Below, one piece after another: positions 57,158-64,000 of a stretch of DNA of 64,000 nt. Made by a program: the position numbers and the translations under genes. The notes under the pieces are model-generated. The model was not told where the DNA came from. It searched no databases and saw nothing but the letters and a program-made list of their open reading frames with translations. How positions within the stretch are numbered: the first letter of the stretch is position 1; each line of letters starts with the position of its first letter. Source of the stretch: Pseudomonas weihenstephanensis (GTDB lineage: Bacteria; Pseudomonadota; Gammaproteobacteria; Pseudomonadales; Pseudomonadaceae). The DNA lies in assembly GCF_001043055.1 (NCBI RefSeq), contig NZ_JYLF01000001.1:620001-684000 (forward strand), given 5' to 3'.

Positions 57158-58509
57158 TGGCTAAGCAAGAGAGAGGCCTGCGTTTCCAGCCAACGGGCGG
57201 CACCAAAGCCGCGCAAGTGCCGACCGGCAAGAAACAACGTCTGCGCATTGAGCGTCTGGCCAACGACGGCCGTGGCATTGCCTTTATCGAGGGGCGTACC
57301 TGGTTTGTGTCGGGCGCCCTGGCCGGTGAAGAGGTTGAGGCGCGGGTGTTGGGTGCTCACGGCAAAGTGGTTGAGGCGCGCACCGAGCGCGTGTTCAGCG
57401 CCAGTGAGGTGCGCCGCACAGCGCCGTGTGCCCATGCCGGACGATGTGGCGGATGCAGCGTGCAACATATGCCCCACGAAGAGCAGCTCGCACTGAAACA
57501 GCGCATGCTCACCGAGCAATTGTCGCGTGTGGCCGGGGTAGAACCCGACGAGTGGGCGGCGCCCTTGACCGGTCCCGAGTTTGGCTATCGCCGTCGCGCC
57601 CGCATTGCGGTGCGTTGGGACGTGCGGGCCAAGCATCTGGAGGTCGGTTTTCGGGCTGCCGGCAGTCAAGACATCGTGGCAATTGATCACTGTTTAGTGC
57701 TGGTACAGGCTTTGCAACCTATCATGACCGGGCTGCCCGCCATGTTGCGTCAGTTGAGCAATCCCAAGGCGCTGGGCCATGTCGAGTTGTTCAGTGGCTC
57801 GGCGATTGCCGTGTTGTTGCGGCACATGGCGCCCCTCAACGAGGCAGACATGCAGGTGTTGCAGGCGTTTTGCGCAGCCCATGACGCCCAATTGTGGCTG
57901 CATGGCGACGGCGATCCACAGCCGGTCGATGCGCAGCAACGCTTGGGCTACCGTTTAGAGCAATGGGATTTGGAGCTGGCGTATCGGCCCGGTGATTTTG
58001 TTCAGGTCAACGCAGGCGTCAACGAAGCCATGGTGGCGCAGGCGCTGACATGGCTCGCGCCACAGGCCGAGGAGCGGGTGCTTGACTTGTTTTGCGGGCT
58101 GGGTAATTTCGCCTTACCTCTGGCCAAGCAGGTTCGCGAAGTGGTGGCCGTTGAGGGGGTTACGACGATGGTCGAACGCGCCGGGCAAAACGCGGTCACT
58201 AACAACCTGCATAATGCAGCGTTTTTTCAGGCTGATCTGTCGCAGCCGCTGGCGAACGCACAATGGGCCAAACAAGGGTTTGGTGCTGTGTTGCTCGACC
58301 CGCCCCGCGACGGCGCTTATGAAGCCGTACGCACGTTGTCTGGCCTGGGGGCCAAACGTTTGGTGTATGTGTCGTGCAACCCGGCCACGCTGGCGCGCGA
58401 CACGGTTGAGCTGATGAAACAGGGTTATCGGTTAAAACGTGCCGGAATCCTCGATATGTTTCCGCAAACCGCGCATGTCGAGGCGATGGCGTTATTTGAA
58501 GCAGACTAG
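57157..58509 (+). CDS. rlmD: 23S rRNA m5U1939 methyltransferase RlmD
   Basis: 450 residues. N-terminal TRAM domain ([19 protein letters not shown]), iron-sulphur cysteines ([14 protein letters not shown]), SAM motif [17 protein letters not shown] and catalytic Cys in [12 protein letters not shown]. Methylates 23S rRNA at U1939. In the cysM-rlmD-relA-mazG order typical of Pseudomonas. Confidence 0.95.
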   Translation: MAKQERGLRFQPTGGTKAAQVPTGKKQRLRIERLANDGRGIAFIEGRTWFVSGALAGEEVEARVLGAHGKVVEARTERVFSASEVRRTAPCAHAGRCGGCSVQHMPHEEQLALKQRMLTEQLSRVAGVEPDEWAAPLTGPEFGYRRRARIAVRWDVRAKHLEVGFRAAGSQDIVAIDHCLVLVQALQPIMTGLPAMLRQLSNPKALGHVELFSGSAIAVLLRHMAPLNEADMQVLQAFCAAHDAQLWLHGDGDPQPVDAQQRLGYRLEQWDLELAYRPGDFVQVNAGVNEAMVAQALTWLAPQAEERVLDLFCGLGNFALPLAKQVREVVAVEGVTTMVERAGQNAVTNNLHNAAFFQADLSQPLANAQWAKQGFGAVLLDPPRDGAYEAVRTLSGLGAKRLVYVSCNPATLARDTVELMKQGYRLKRAGILDMFPQTAHVEAMALFEAD

Positions 58510-58629
58510 GACGGTCTGTCTATTTCGACGGGCCCGCAGTTCCACGCGACTTGGCCCAGTGGCGTGGAGTTGGGATTCGGGTCGGTGATTTCGGCGCATT
58601 GAATGTGCGCCGTAGGGAAGGTAAGCAAG

Positions 58630-60882
58630 ATGGTACAGGTCAGAGCACACCAGCCGATCAACACTGACGGCAGTCTCAACCTTGAGGCATGGCTTGACCA
58701 TGCCGTGAGCGTTGACGTCGCGCTGGACCGAGAAGCCTTGAAAGAAGCCTGTGAGTTTGCACGCGAGGCCGAACAACAAGCCAATGCGGCGAAAAACCTG
58801 TGGACCGAGGGCACGTCGAGCTTTCGGACCGGGTTGGAAATCGCTGAAATCCTGGCGGACCTCAAGCTGGACCAGGATTCGTTGGTCGCCGCGATTTTGT
58901 ATCGCGGCGTACGTGAAGGGCAGATTCAACTGCCCGCCGTCAGTCAGCGTTTTGGTCCGGTGGTGGCCAAGCTGATTGATGGCGTGCTGCGCATGGCGGC
59001 CATCAGCACCAGCCTCAGCCCGCGCCAGTCTATGGTGCTGGGCACGCAGGGACAGGTTGAAAACCTGCGCAAAATGCTGGTGGCGATGGTCGATGATGTG
59101 CGTGTGGCGCTCATCAAACTGGCTGAACGTACCTGCGCCATACGGGCGGTCAAGAATGCCCCGGACGAGAAGCGCAATCGCGTCGCCCGTGAGGTGTTCG
59201 ATATTTATGCGCCACTGGCGCATCGCTTGGGCATTGGCCATATCAAGTGGGAGCTGGAGGACTTGTCCTTTCGCTACCTTGAGCCTGAGCAATACAAACA
59301 GATCGCCACCTTGCTGCATGAGCGTCGCCTTGATCGCGAGCGCTTTATCAGTGATGTAATGAACCAGTTGCGCACCGAACTGGTGGCCACCGGGGTTGAC
59401 GCTGACATCAGCGGTCGGGCCAAACATATCTATTCCATCTGGCGCAAAATGCAGCGCAAAGGCCTGGCCTTCAGCCAGATCTATGACGTGCGCGCCGTGC
59501 GGGTGCTGGTGCCCGAAATGCGCGATTGCTACACCGCGTTGGGGATCGTCCACACGTTGTGGCGCCATATCCCCAAAGAATTCGACGACTACATCGCCAA
59601 CCCGAAAGAGAACGGCTACCGCTCGCTGCACACCGCCGTCATCGGCCCTGAGGGCAAAGTGCTTGAGGTGCAGATTCGCACCCACGCCATGCACGAAGAA
59701 GCCGAGCTGGGCGTGTGTGCGCACTGGCGTTACAAGGGCACCGACGTTAAAGCCGGCTCCAACCAGTACGAAGAAAAAATCTCGTGGTTGCGCCAAGTGC
59801 TGGAGTGGCACGAGGAACTGGGCGACATCGGTGGTCTGGCCGATCAGTTGCGGGTCGATATCGAACCGGACCGGGTCTACATCTTCACGCCCGACGGGCA
59901 TGCCATCGACTTGCCCAAAGGCTCGACGCCACTGGACTTCGCGTATCGGGTACACACCGAAATCGGCCATAACTGCCGGGGCGCGAAGATCAACGGGCGC
60001 ATTGTGCCGCTCAACTACAGCCTGCAAACCGGTGAACAGGTCGAGATCATCACCAGCAAACACGGCACGCCGAGCCGCGACTGGCTGAACCCCAACCTGG
60101 GCTACATCACCACCTCGCGGGCGCGGGCCAAGATTGTTCACTGGTTCAAGTTGCAGGCGCGTGATCAAAACGTCGCGGCGGGTAAAACCCTGCTTGAACG
60201 TGAACTGGGGCGCCTGGGCCTGCCGGCCGTCGATTACGAGAAGCTGGCCGACAAAGCCAACATGAGAACCGCCGAGGACATGTACGCGGCGTTGGGCGCG
60301 GGTGACTTGCGTTTGGCGCAGTTGATCAACCTCGCGCAGCAAATGGTCGAGCCGGAACGCGGCAACGAGCAAATGGAGCTGATCCCGCGCAAGGCCACGG
60401 GTTACAAACCGGGCAAGCGCGGCGACATCCAGATCGAAGGCGTGGGCAACTTGCTGACGCAAATGGCTGGCTGCTGCCAGCCGCTGCCGGGCGATGCGAT
60501 TGTTGGTTACATCACCCAGGGCCGTGGCGTGAGCATTCACCGGCAGGACTGCCCTTCAGTGTTGCAACTGGGCAGCCGCGAGCCGGAGCGAATCATTCAG
60601 GTCAATTGGGGCCCGATTCCGGTGTCGACCTACCCGGTGGATATCGAGATTCGTGCGTACGACCGTTCTGGTTTGCTGCGTGATGTGTCGCAGGTGCTGC
60701 TCAACGAGCGCATTAACGTACTGGCCGTCAACACCCGCTCGAACAAAGAGGACAACACGGCGTTGATGTCCCTGACCATCGAGATTCCGGGGCTGGATGC
60801 GCTGGGGCGTTTGCTGGGGCGTATTTCGCAACTGCCCAACATCATCGAAACCCGCCGCATCGGGCGCAGCGAGCCACGCTGA
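58630..60882 (+). CDS. relA: (p)ppGpp synthase RelA
   Basis: 750 residues from ATG 58630 with GGAAGG upstream. Domains: inactive HD (about 40-190), synthetase (about 240-370, with YRSLHTAVIGPEG), TGS (about 405-465), ZFD and ACT (about 670-745). The hydrolase His-Asp pair is replaced by Tyr91-Arg92, and the later ED by Arg95-Glu96, so this is synthase only. Ribosome-associated stringent-response alarmone synthase. Confidence 0.96.
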   Translation: MVQVRAHQPINTDGSLNLEAWLDHAVSVDVALDREALKEACEFAREAEQQANAAKNLWTEGTSSFRTGLEIAEILADLKLDQDSLVAAILYRGVREGQIQLPAVSQRFGPVVAKLIDGVLRMAAISTSLSPRQSMVLGTQGQVENLRKMLVAMVDDVRVALIKLAERTCAIRAVKNAPDEKRNRVAREVFDIYAPLAHRLGIGHIKWELEDLSFRYLEPEQYKQIATLLHERRLDRERFISDVMNQLRTELVATGVDADISGRAKHIYSIWRKMQRKGLAFSQIYDVRAVRVLVPEMRDCYTALGIVHTLWRHIPKEFDDYIANPKENGYRSLHTAVIGPEGKVLEVQIRTHAMHEEAELGVCAHWRYKGTDVKAGSNQYEEKISWLRQVLEWHEELGDIGGLADQLRVDIEPDRVYIFTPDGHAIDLPKGSTPLDFAYRVHTEIGHNCRGAKINGRIVPLNYSLQTGEQVEIITSKHGTPSRDWLNPNLGYITTSRARAKIVHWFKLQARDQNVAAGKTLLERELGRLGLPAVDYEKLADKANMRTAEDMYAALGAGDLRLAQLINLAQQMVEPERGNEQMELIPRKATGYKPGKRGDIQIEGVGNLLTQMAGCCQPLPGDAIVGYITQGRGVSIHRQDCPSVLQLGSREPERIIQVNWGPIPVSTYPVDIEIRAYDRSGLLRDVSQVLLNERINVLAVNTRSNKEDNTALMSLTIEIPGLDALGRLLGRISQLPNIIETRRIGRSEPR

Positions 60883-60891
60883 TGCGCAGCC

Positions 60892-60925
60892 GCTGGCGCA
60901 GGCTTTGAATACTGCCTGCGCCAGC
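60892..60925. repeat. Inverted repeat between relA and mazG
   Basis: GCTGGCGCAGGC (60892-60903) and GCCTGCGCCAGC (60914-60925), perfect 12-base stem with a 10-base loop. No T run follows, so it is probably a REP-like element or a processing site, not a terminator. Confidence 0.7.
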
Positions 60926-60962
60926 ACTACGGGGTTTGAGTGCACATTAGAAGAGATCCGCG

Positions 60963-61796
60963 ATGTACAACCTCGACGACTTGCTCCATCTCATGGCCCG
61001 GTTGCGTGACCCGCAGTACGGTTGCCCGTGGGACATCAAGCAAACCTACAAGACGATCGTGCCCTACACCCTTGAAGAGGCCTACGAGGTCGCCGATGCC
61101 ATCGAGCAAGGTGACTTTGAACACCTGCAAGGCGAGTTGGGCGATTTGTTGTTTCAGGTGGTGTATTACAGCCAGTTGGCGCGCGAAGAAGGGCGTTTTG
61201 AGTTTGCCGGGGTGATCGACAGCATCACCCGCAAGCTGATCCGCCGTCATCCCCATGTGTTCCCGACCGGTGATTTGTATGCCCCGCTGGACGTCCCGCG
61301 CCTGAGCGAAGAACAGGTCAAGCTGCGCTGGGAGCAGATCAAGGCCCAAGAGCGGGCAGAGAACGCCGAACGTCCTGAGCAGCTGTCATTGCTCGATGAC
61401 GTGCCAGTAGCGTTACCGGCCTTGTCGCGCGCCGCCAAATTGCAGAAGCGCGCCGCGCAGGTCGGTTTTGATTGGCCTGCGGCCTTGCCGGTACTGGACA
61501 AGGTGCGCGAAGAACTCGACGAAGTGCTTGAAGCGATGGCGGACAACGATAGTGCTGCGGTTCACGATGAAATCGGCGACCTGCTGTTCTCAGTGGTCAA
61601 TCTGGCCCGGCACCTTAAAGTTGACCCTGAAACCGCCCTGCGCTGCGCTAACGCCAAATTTGACAGACGTTTCCGGTTTATCGAACAGGCATTGCGCGAT
61701 ACCCTGCGTCCCATTGAAAATTGCACCCTTGAAGACCTGGACGCCCTGTGGGGCGAAGCCAAGCGCCAGGAAAAGAATTTACCCAGCTGCGGCTGA
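60963..61796 (+). CDS. mazG: Nucleoside triphosphate pyrophosphohydrolase MazG
   Basis: 277 residues with two MazG domains. The first has PWDIKQTYKTIVPYTLEEAYEVADAI and ELGDLLFQVVYYSQLA; the second has DEVLEAM and DEIGDLLFSVVNLARHL. Hydrolyses (d)NTPs and affects ppGpp levels in E. coli, fitting its place after relA. ATG 60963 with AAGAGA upstream. Confidence 0.94.
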   Translation: MYNLDDLLHLMARLRDPQYGCPWDIKQTYKTIVPYTLEEAYEVADAIEQGDFEHLQGELGDLLFQVVYYSQLAREEGRFEFAGVIDSITRKLIRRHPHVFPTGDLYAPLDVPRLSEEQVKLRWEQIKAQERAENAERPEQLSLLDDVPVALPALSRAAKLQKRAAQVGFDWPAALPVLDKVREELDEVLEAMADNDSAAVHDEIGDLLFSVVNLARHLKVDPETALRCANAKFDRRFRFIEQALRDTLRPIENCTLEDLDALWGEAKRQEKNLPSCG

Positions 61797-61818
61797 GTTT
61801 GCCTAAGTGAGTAAGTAG

Positions 61819-62364
61819 ATGAGCATTTCCCTACGCGACCAGTTGCTCAAAGCCGGACTGGTCAACGAGAAGCAGGCCAAGCAGGCCGGCAAAGAAAAGC
61901 AAAAACAGCAGCGTCTGGCCCACAAAGGCCAGATCGAGCTTGACGACACTCAGCAGCGCCTGGCAGCAGAAGCCAAGGCCGAGAAGATCAAACGCGATCA
62001 GGAACTCAATCGTCAGCAGCAAGAAAAGGTCGAGCAAAAGGCCCGTGCTGCCCAGATCAAGCAATTGATCGAAGTGTCGCGCTTGCCCAAGTTGACCACT
62101 GAGGACTACTACAACTTTGTGGACGACAAGAAGGTTAAGCGCCTGTCGGTCAACACGTTGATGCGCAACAAGCTGGCCAATGGTTCGCTGGCGATTGTGC
62201 AGCATCAGGGGGGCTACGAAGTGATCCCGCGCGAGGCCGCGCTGAAGATTCAGGAACGTGACCCGCGCCGTATCGTGCAATTGAACATCCTCGTCGAACC
62301 GAAAACACCGGAAGAAGACGATCCGTACGCGGCTTACCAGATCCCTGACGACCTGATGTGGTAA
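61819..62364 (+). CDS. DUF2058 protein (YaiL-like)
   Basis: 181 residues, highly charged, with a Lys/Gln/Glu-rich helical N-terminal half (KQAKQAGKEKQKQQRLAHKG) likely to form a coiled coil and a folded C-terminus (YYNFVDDKKVKRLSV). Matches DUF2058 (E. coli YaiL). Function unknown; possible RNA or ribosome binding is inferred from the basic stretch. Confidence 0.85.
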   Translation: MSISLRDQLLKAGLVNEKQAKQAGKEKQKQQRLAHKGQIELDDTQQRLAAEAKAEKIKRDQELNRQQQEKVEQKARAAQIKQLIEVSRLPKLTTEDYYNFVDDKKVKRLSVNTLMRNKLANGSLAIVQHQGGYEVIPREAALKIQERDPRRIVQLNILVEPKTPEEDDPYAAYQIPDDLMW

Positions 62365-62376
62365 ACGGGTCACTCG

Positions 62377-62463
62377 GACGCTACGGGGGCTGAAGAACGA
62401 GGCTGCATGGCTTTACGACCTATCCGCGCGGACGCAGCCTCGTGTTACTCGTCAGCGGCTACA
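62377..62463. repeat. REP-like inverted pair after DUF2058 gene
   Basis: Plus-oriented GAACGAGGCTGC (62395-62406) and minus-oriented unit at 62433-62463 (GCAGCCTCGTGTTACTCGTC then AGCGGCTACAG), the same family as copies at 2630, 15415 and 28462. Confidence 0.6.
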
Positions 62464-62490
62464 GGTATCCGTTACGGGCCCGTAAACAAC

Positions 62491-62513
62491 AAACCCCGCT
62501 TCGGCGGGGTTTG
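62491..62513. terminator. Bidirectional terminator
   Basis: AAACCCCGC-TTC-GGCGGGGTTT with T-rich DNA on both sides, between the convergent DUF2058 gene and the 60-residue gene. Confidence 0.85.
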
Positions 62514-62540
62514 TGTTTTCAAGACAGTAGTTTCAGTACT

Positions 62541-62723
62541 TCAGGCCTGACGTTTCTGCGCTTCTAGCTGTTCCAGCTCGGCTTTGTAGTTGTGAGCGTC
62601 GCTTTCGCGGTGAAACATACCGACCAATATGTCTTCCTGGTGAACATCCCACAGGTGTACGCCGTGGGCGACAAGTTGGTGAAACATACGTGAATCGTCG
62701 CGCTCAGTTACTTTGATAGTCAT
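62541..62723 (-). CDS. Small conserved hypothetical protein, 60 residues
   Basis: Begins MTIKVTERDDSRMFHQLVAH and ends in a Glu/Lys/Gln-rich helix (HNYKAELEQLEAQKRQA). Soluble, acidic. Ribosome site TTGGAGC at good spacing before ATG 62723. No function known to me. Confidence 0.7.
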   Translation of the reverse strand: MTIKVTERDDSRMFHQLVAHGVHLWDVHQEDILVGMFHRESDAHNYKAELEQLEAQKRQA

Positions 62724-62933
62724 CTGCTTGCTCCAAATTCTGATGAGGTATGCGGCAAGTCGTCGCAGGCCTTCTTTATAGAATCTGTTAGCTTCCTAAG
62801 TAAATAGGTATTGCACAGGGTGTCATCTGCCGGGAATTCGTGAAATTCACGCAGGCCACGGTTGGCGCGGTGTTTAGCGATTTGGCCAATAGTTTTATGA
62901 CAAAAGCTTCATCTTGCGCGGGGGTATCCGGGC

Positions 62934-62964
62934 AAAAAAAAACCTCGCCGAAGCGAGGTTTTTT
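62934..62964 (-). terminator. Intrinsic terminator of the DUF3108 gene
   Basis: AACCTCGC-CGAA-GCGAGGTT stem (62941-62960) with A run left and T run right. Confidence 0.92.
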
Positions 62965-62986
62965 GCAGCCCGAAGACGGTCGTGAC

Positions 62987-63700
62987 TCAGTTGCCTTTGA
63001 CCGACTGGCCGTTCACCGTGCCGTCGAGCAGCATGATGTTGTATTCCTTGCCGTCTTTTTCGACCTGACGCAGTTTGACCAGCAGGCCGTCCCATTTTTT
63101 GGCGAACCACATTTCGGTGATGCGCTTGTTTTGGGACGGATCACGCACACGCTCGACCTTGATCGCGTCTACTTTGCCTGCTTTGGTGTCGACCACTTCA
63201 GGCCCAATGACGCGAAAGTCATAGGTGTCCACGTCGTTGCCATCAACCACTTGATAGCTCATGGACTTTTTACCCGCCAGAACATCGCGCTGGAGAGCCA
63301 ACTGGTAGGTGGACTTGTCGAGCATGCCGGTCAGCAGCTTTACGTTTACCGCTTCGCTGTTGTCGGTGCCGGTCACCGTCATGTCCGACCAGTCAAACTT
63401 GAGGTCGATGTTTTTGCTTTTACCCAGCCCGCCACGCTTGAAGTGGTAGGTCAGGGGAACCGGTTTGTCTTTGTCCAGCTTGAGGGTGCTTTCTTCGTTC
63501 AGGCTGGCCACCAGCATCGACGCCTGGAAGTTCAGGGTCCAGACGTTGTCGGCGCCTTTGGTCAGGCTGCGCTCTGCCGAACCGCTCATGGGTAACTGTT
63601 TCCAGTCGGCGGTGTAGCTGGCTTTGAAAGGCTGAAGATCGGCCGCTTGCACTGCTGGGATGGCCAGCAAGCTAAGGGCAAGGAGCAGGGCACGACGCAT
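62987..63700 (-). CDS. DUF3108 exported protein
   Basis: 237 residues from ATG 63700. Signal peptide MRRALLLALSLLAIPAVQA cleaved before ADLQPF, then a beta-rich DUF3108 domain (FKASYTADWKQLPMSGSAERSL; MWFAKKWDGLLVKLRQVEKDG). Periplasmic, function unknown. Directly downstream of purN (8 bases), so probably the same transcript; ribosome site TAGGAGA. Confidence 0.84.
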   Translation of the reverse strand: MRRALLLALSLLAIPAVQAADLQPFKASYTADWKQLPMSGSAERSLTKGADNVWTLNFQASMLVASLNEESTLKLDKDKPVPLTYHFKRGGLGKSKNIDLKFDWSDMTVTGTDNSEAVNVKLLTGMLDKSTYQLALQRDVLAGKKSMSYQVVDGNDVDTYDFRVIGPEVVDTKAGKVDAIKVERVRDPSQNKRITEMWFAKKWDGLLVKLRQVEKDGKEYNIMLLDGTVNGQSVKGN

Positions 63701-63708
63701 AAAATCTC

Positions 63709-64000
63709 CTAGATTTGTATCTGGTGGCCGCTGGCCGGGAGTAATTGACCGTCCAATAATGCGCCTTGTTCGTTGAGAGACAAACGACCCTCGGCAAACC
63801 AGCGCACTGCAAGCGGGTAAATCAGGTGCTCTTGGGTGTGAACCCGTTGCGCCAGACTGCTTGGCGTGTCCTCGGACTCTACCGGTATCACTGCCTGTAC
63901 GACCAGTGGGCCGCCATCGAGTTCCTCGGTAACAAAGTGCACGCTGCAACCGTGCTCACGATCACCCGCTTCCAATGCGCGCTGATGCGTGTGCAGGCCT
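63709..64000 (-). CDS. purN: Phosphoribosylglycinamide formyltransferase PurN, 5' part outside window
   Basis: The C-terminal 96 residues of PurN: GLHTHQRALEAGD then GCSVHFVTEELDGGPLVVQAV, a conserved GAR-transformylase stretch that contains the family's late catalytic Asp region. Step three of purine biosynthesis. The frame runs off the right edge, so the N-terminus is missing only because of the window. Confidence 0.93.
   Translation of the reverse strand, partial: GLHTHQRALEAGDREHGCSVHFVTEELDGGPLVVQAVIPVESEDTPSSLAQRVHTQEHLIYPLAVRWFAEGRLSLNEQGALLDGQLLPASGHQIQI

Noticed and set aside
58492..60540. 682-residue open frame on the minus strand
   Set aside because: Antisense shadow of relA and the end of rlmD; its composition (His, Arg, Gln, Val rich) is typical of a reverse-frame artefact.

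Overview
The window reads as core chromosome of a Pseudomonas, most likely of the fluorescens/putida/fragi side of the genus. This rests on close recognition of ampG, groESL, colRS, bifA, sodB, argO/argP, phoPQ, dctA, gacS, cysM, rlmD, relA, mazG and purN in orders remembered from Pseudomonas genomes. I see no phage, IS element, integron, CRISPR array, rRNA or tRNA. Coding density is high, and most intergenic DNA is explained by promoters, terminators or short REP-like inverted repeats.

Layout. 1-7230: ampG (cut by the left edge), an alkyltransferase-like protein, a DUF481 outer-membrane protein, an SDR, a HugZ-type protein, fxsA and groESL. 7714-11486: the metal-sensing ColRS system, then the methyltransferase/InaA-kinase pair known as its neighbour and target, plus a small coupled exported protein. 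11611-16878: an iron-linked cluster (DUF1513, imelysin lipoprotein, di-heme lipoprotein, IcmP-type imelysin) with a Fur-box candidate. 17041-23795: bifA, sodB, argO/argP, an epimerase and a coiled-coil membrane protein. 23926-34088: a more variable stretch with a DHA2 efflux pump, three LysR/AraC regulators beside metabolic enzymes (including an AruI-type decarboxylase), and a small exported protein made only of four 13-residue repeats.

34506-39129: an alpha-ketoglutarate permease beside a MifR/MifS (DctD/DctB)-type two-component pair, with a sigma-54 promoter and two upstream dyads before the permease. 39271-43939: a phosphopantetheinyl transferase, phoPQ with a clear PhoP box, and dctA with its own sigma-54 promoter and two dyads of nearly the same sequence. 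43989-50013: housekeeping and small genes (sprT, Yip1, ttcA, a Tag-like glycosylase, arsC-wrbA-DUF2069, a TlpA lipoprotein, a META lipoprotein). 50074-64000: ldhA, gacS, a second OmpR-type two-component pair, cysM-rlmD-relA-mazG-DUF2058, DUF3108 and purN (cut by the right edge).

The window is rich in signal transduction: five complete two-component pairs or hybrids (ColRS, MifRS-like, PhoPQ, GacS, an unnamed pair), a c-di-GMP phosphodiesterase and the (p)ppGpp synthase RelA. The most useful observations are cis-regulatory: matching dyad/sigma-54 architecture at the ketoglutarate permease and at dctA, the PhoP box, the Fur-box candidate, and a family of long inverted repeats between genes. I did not find a clearly new defence or mobile system.
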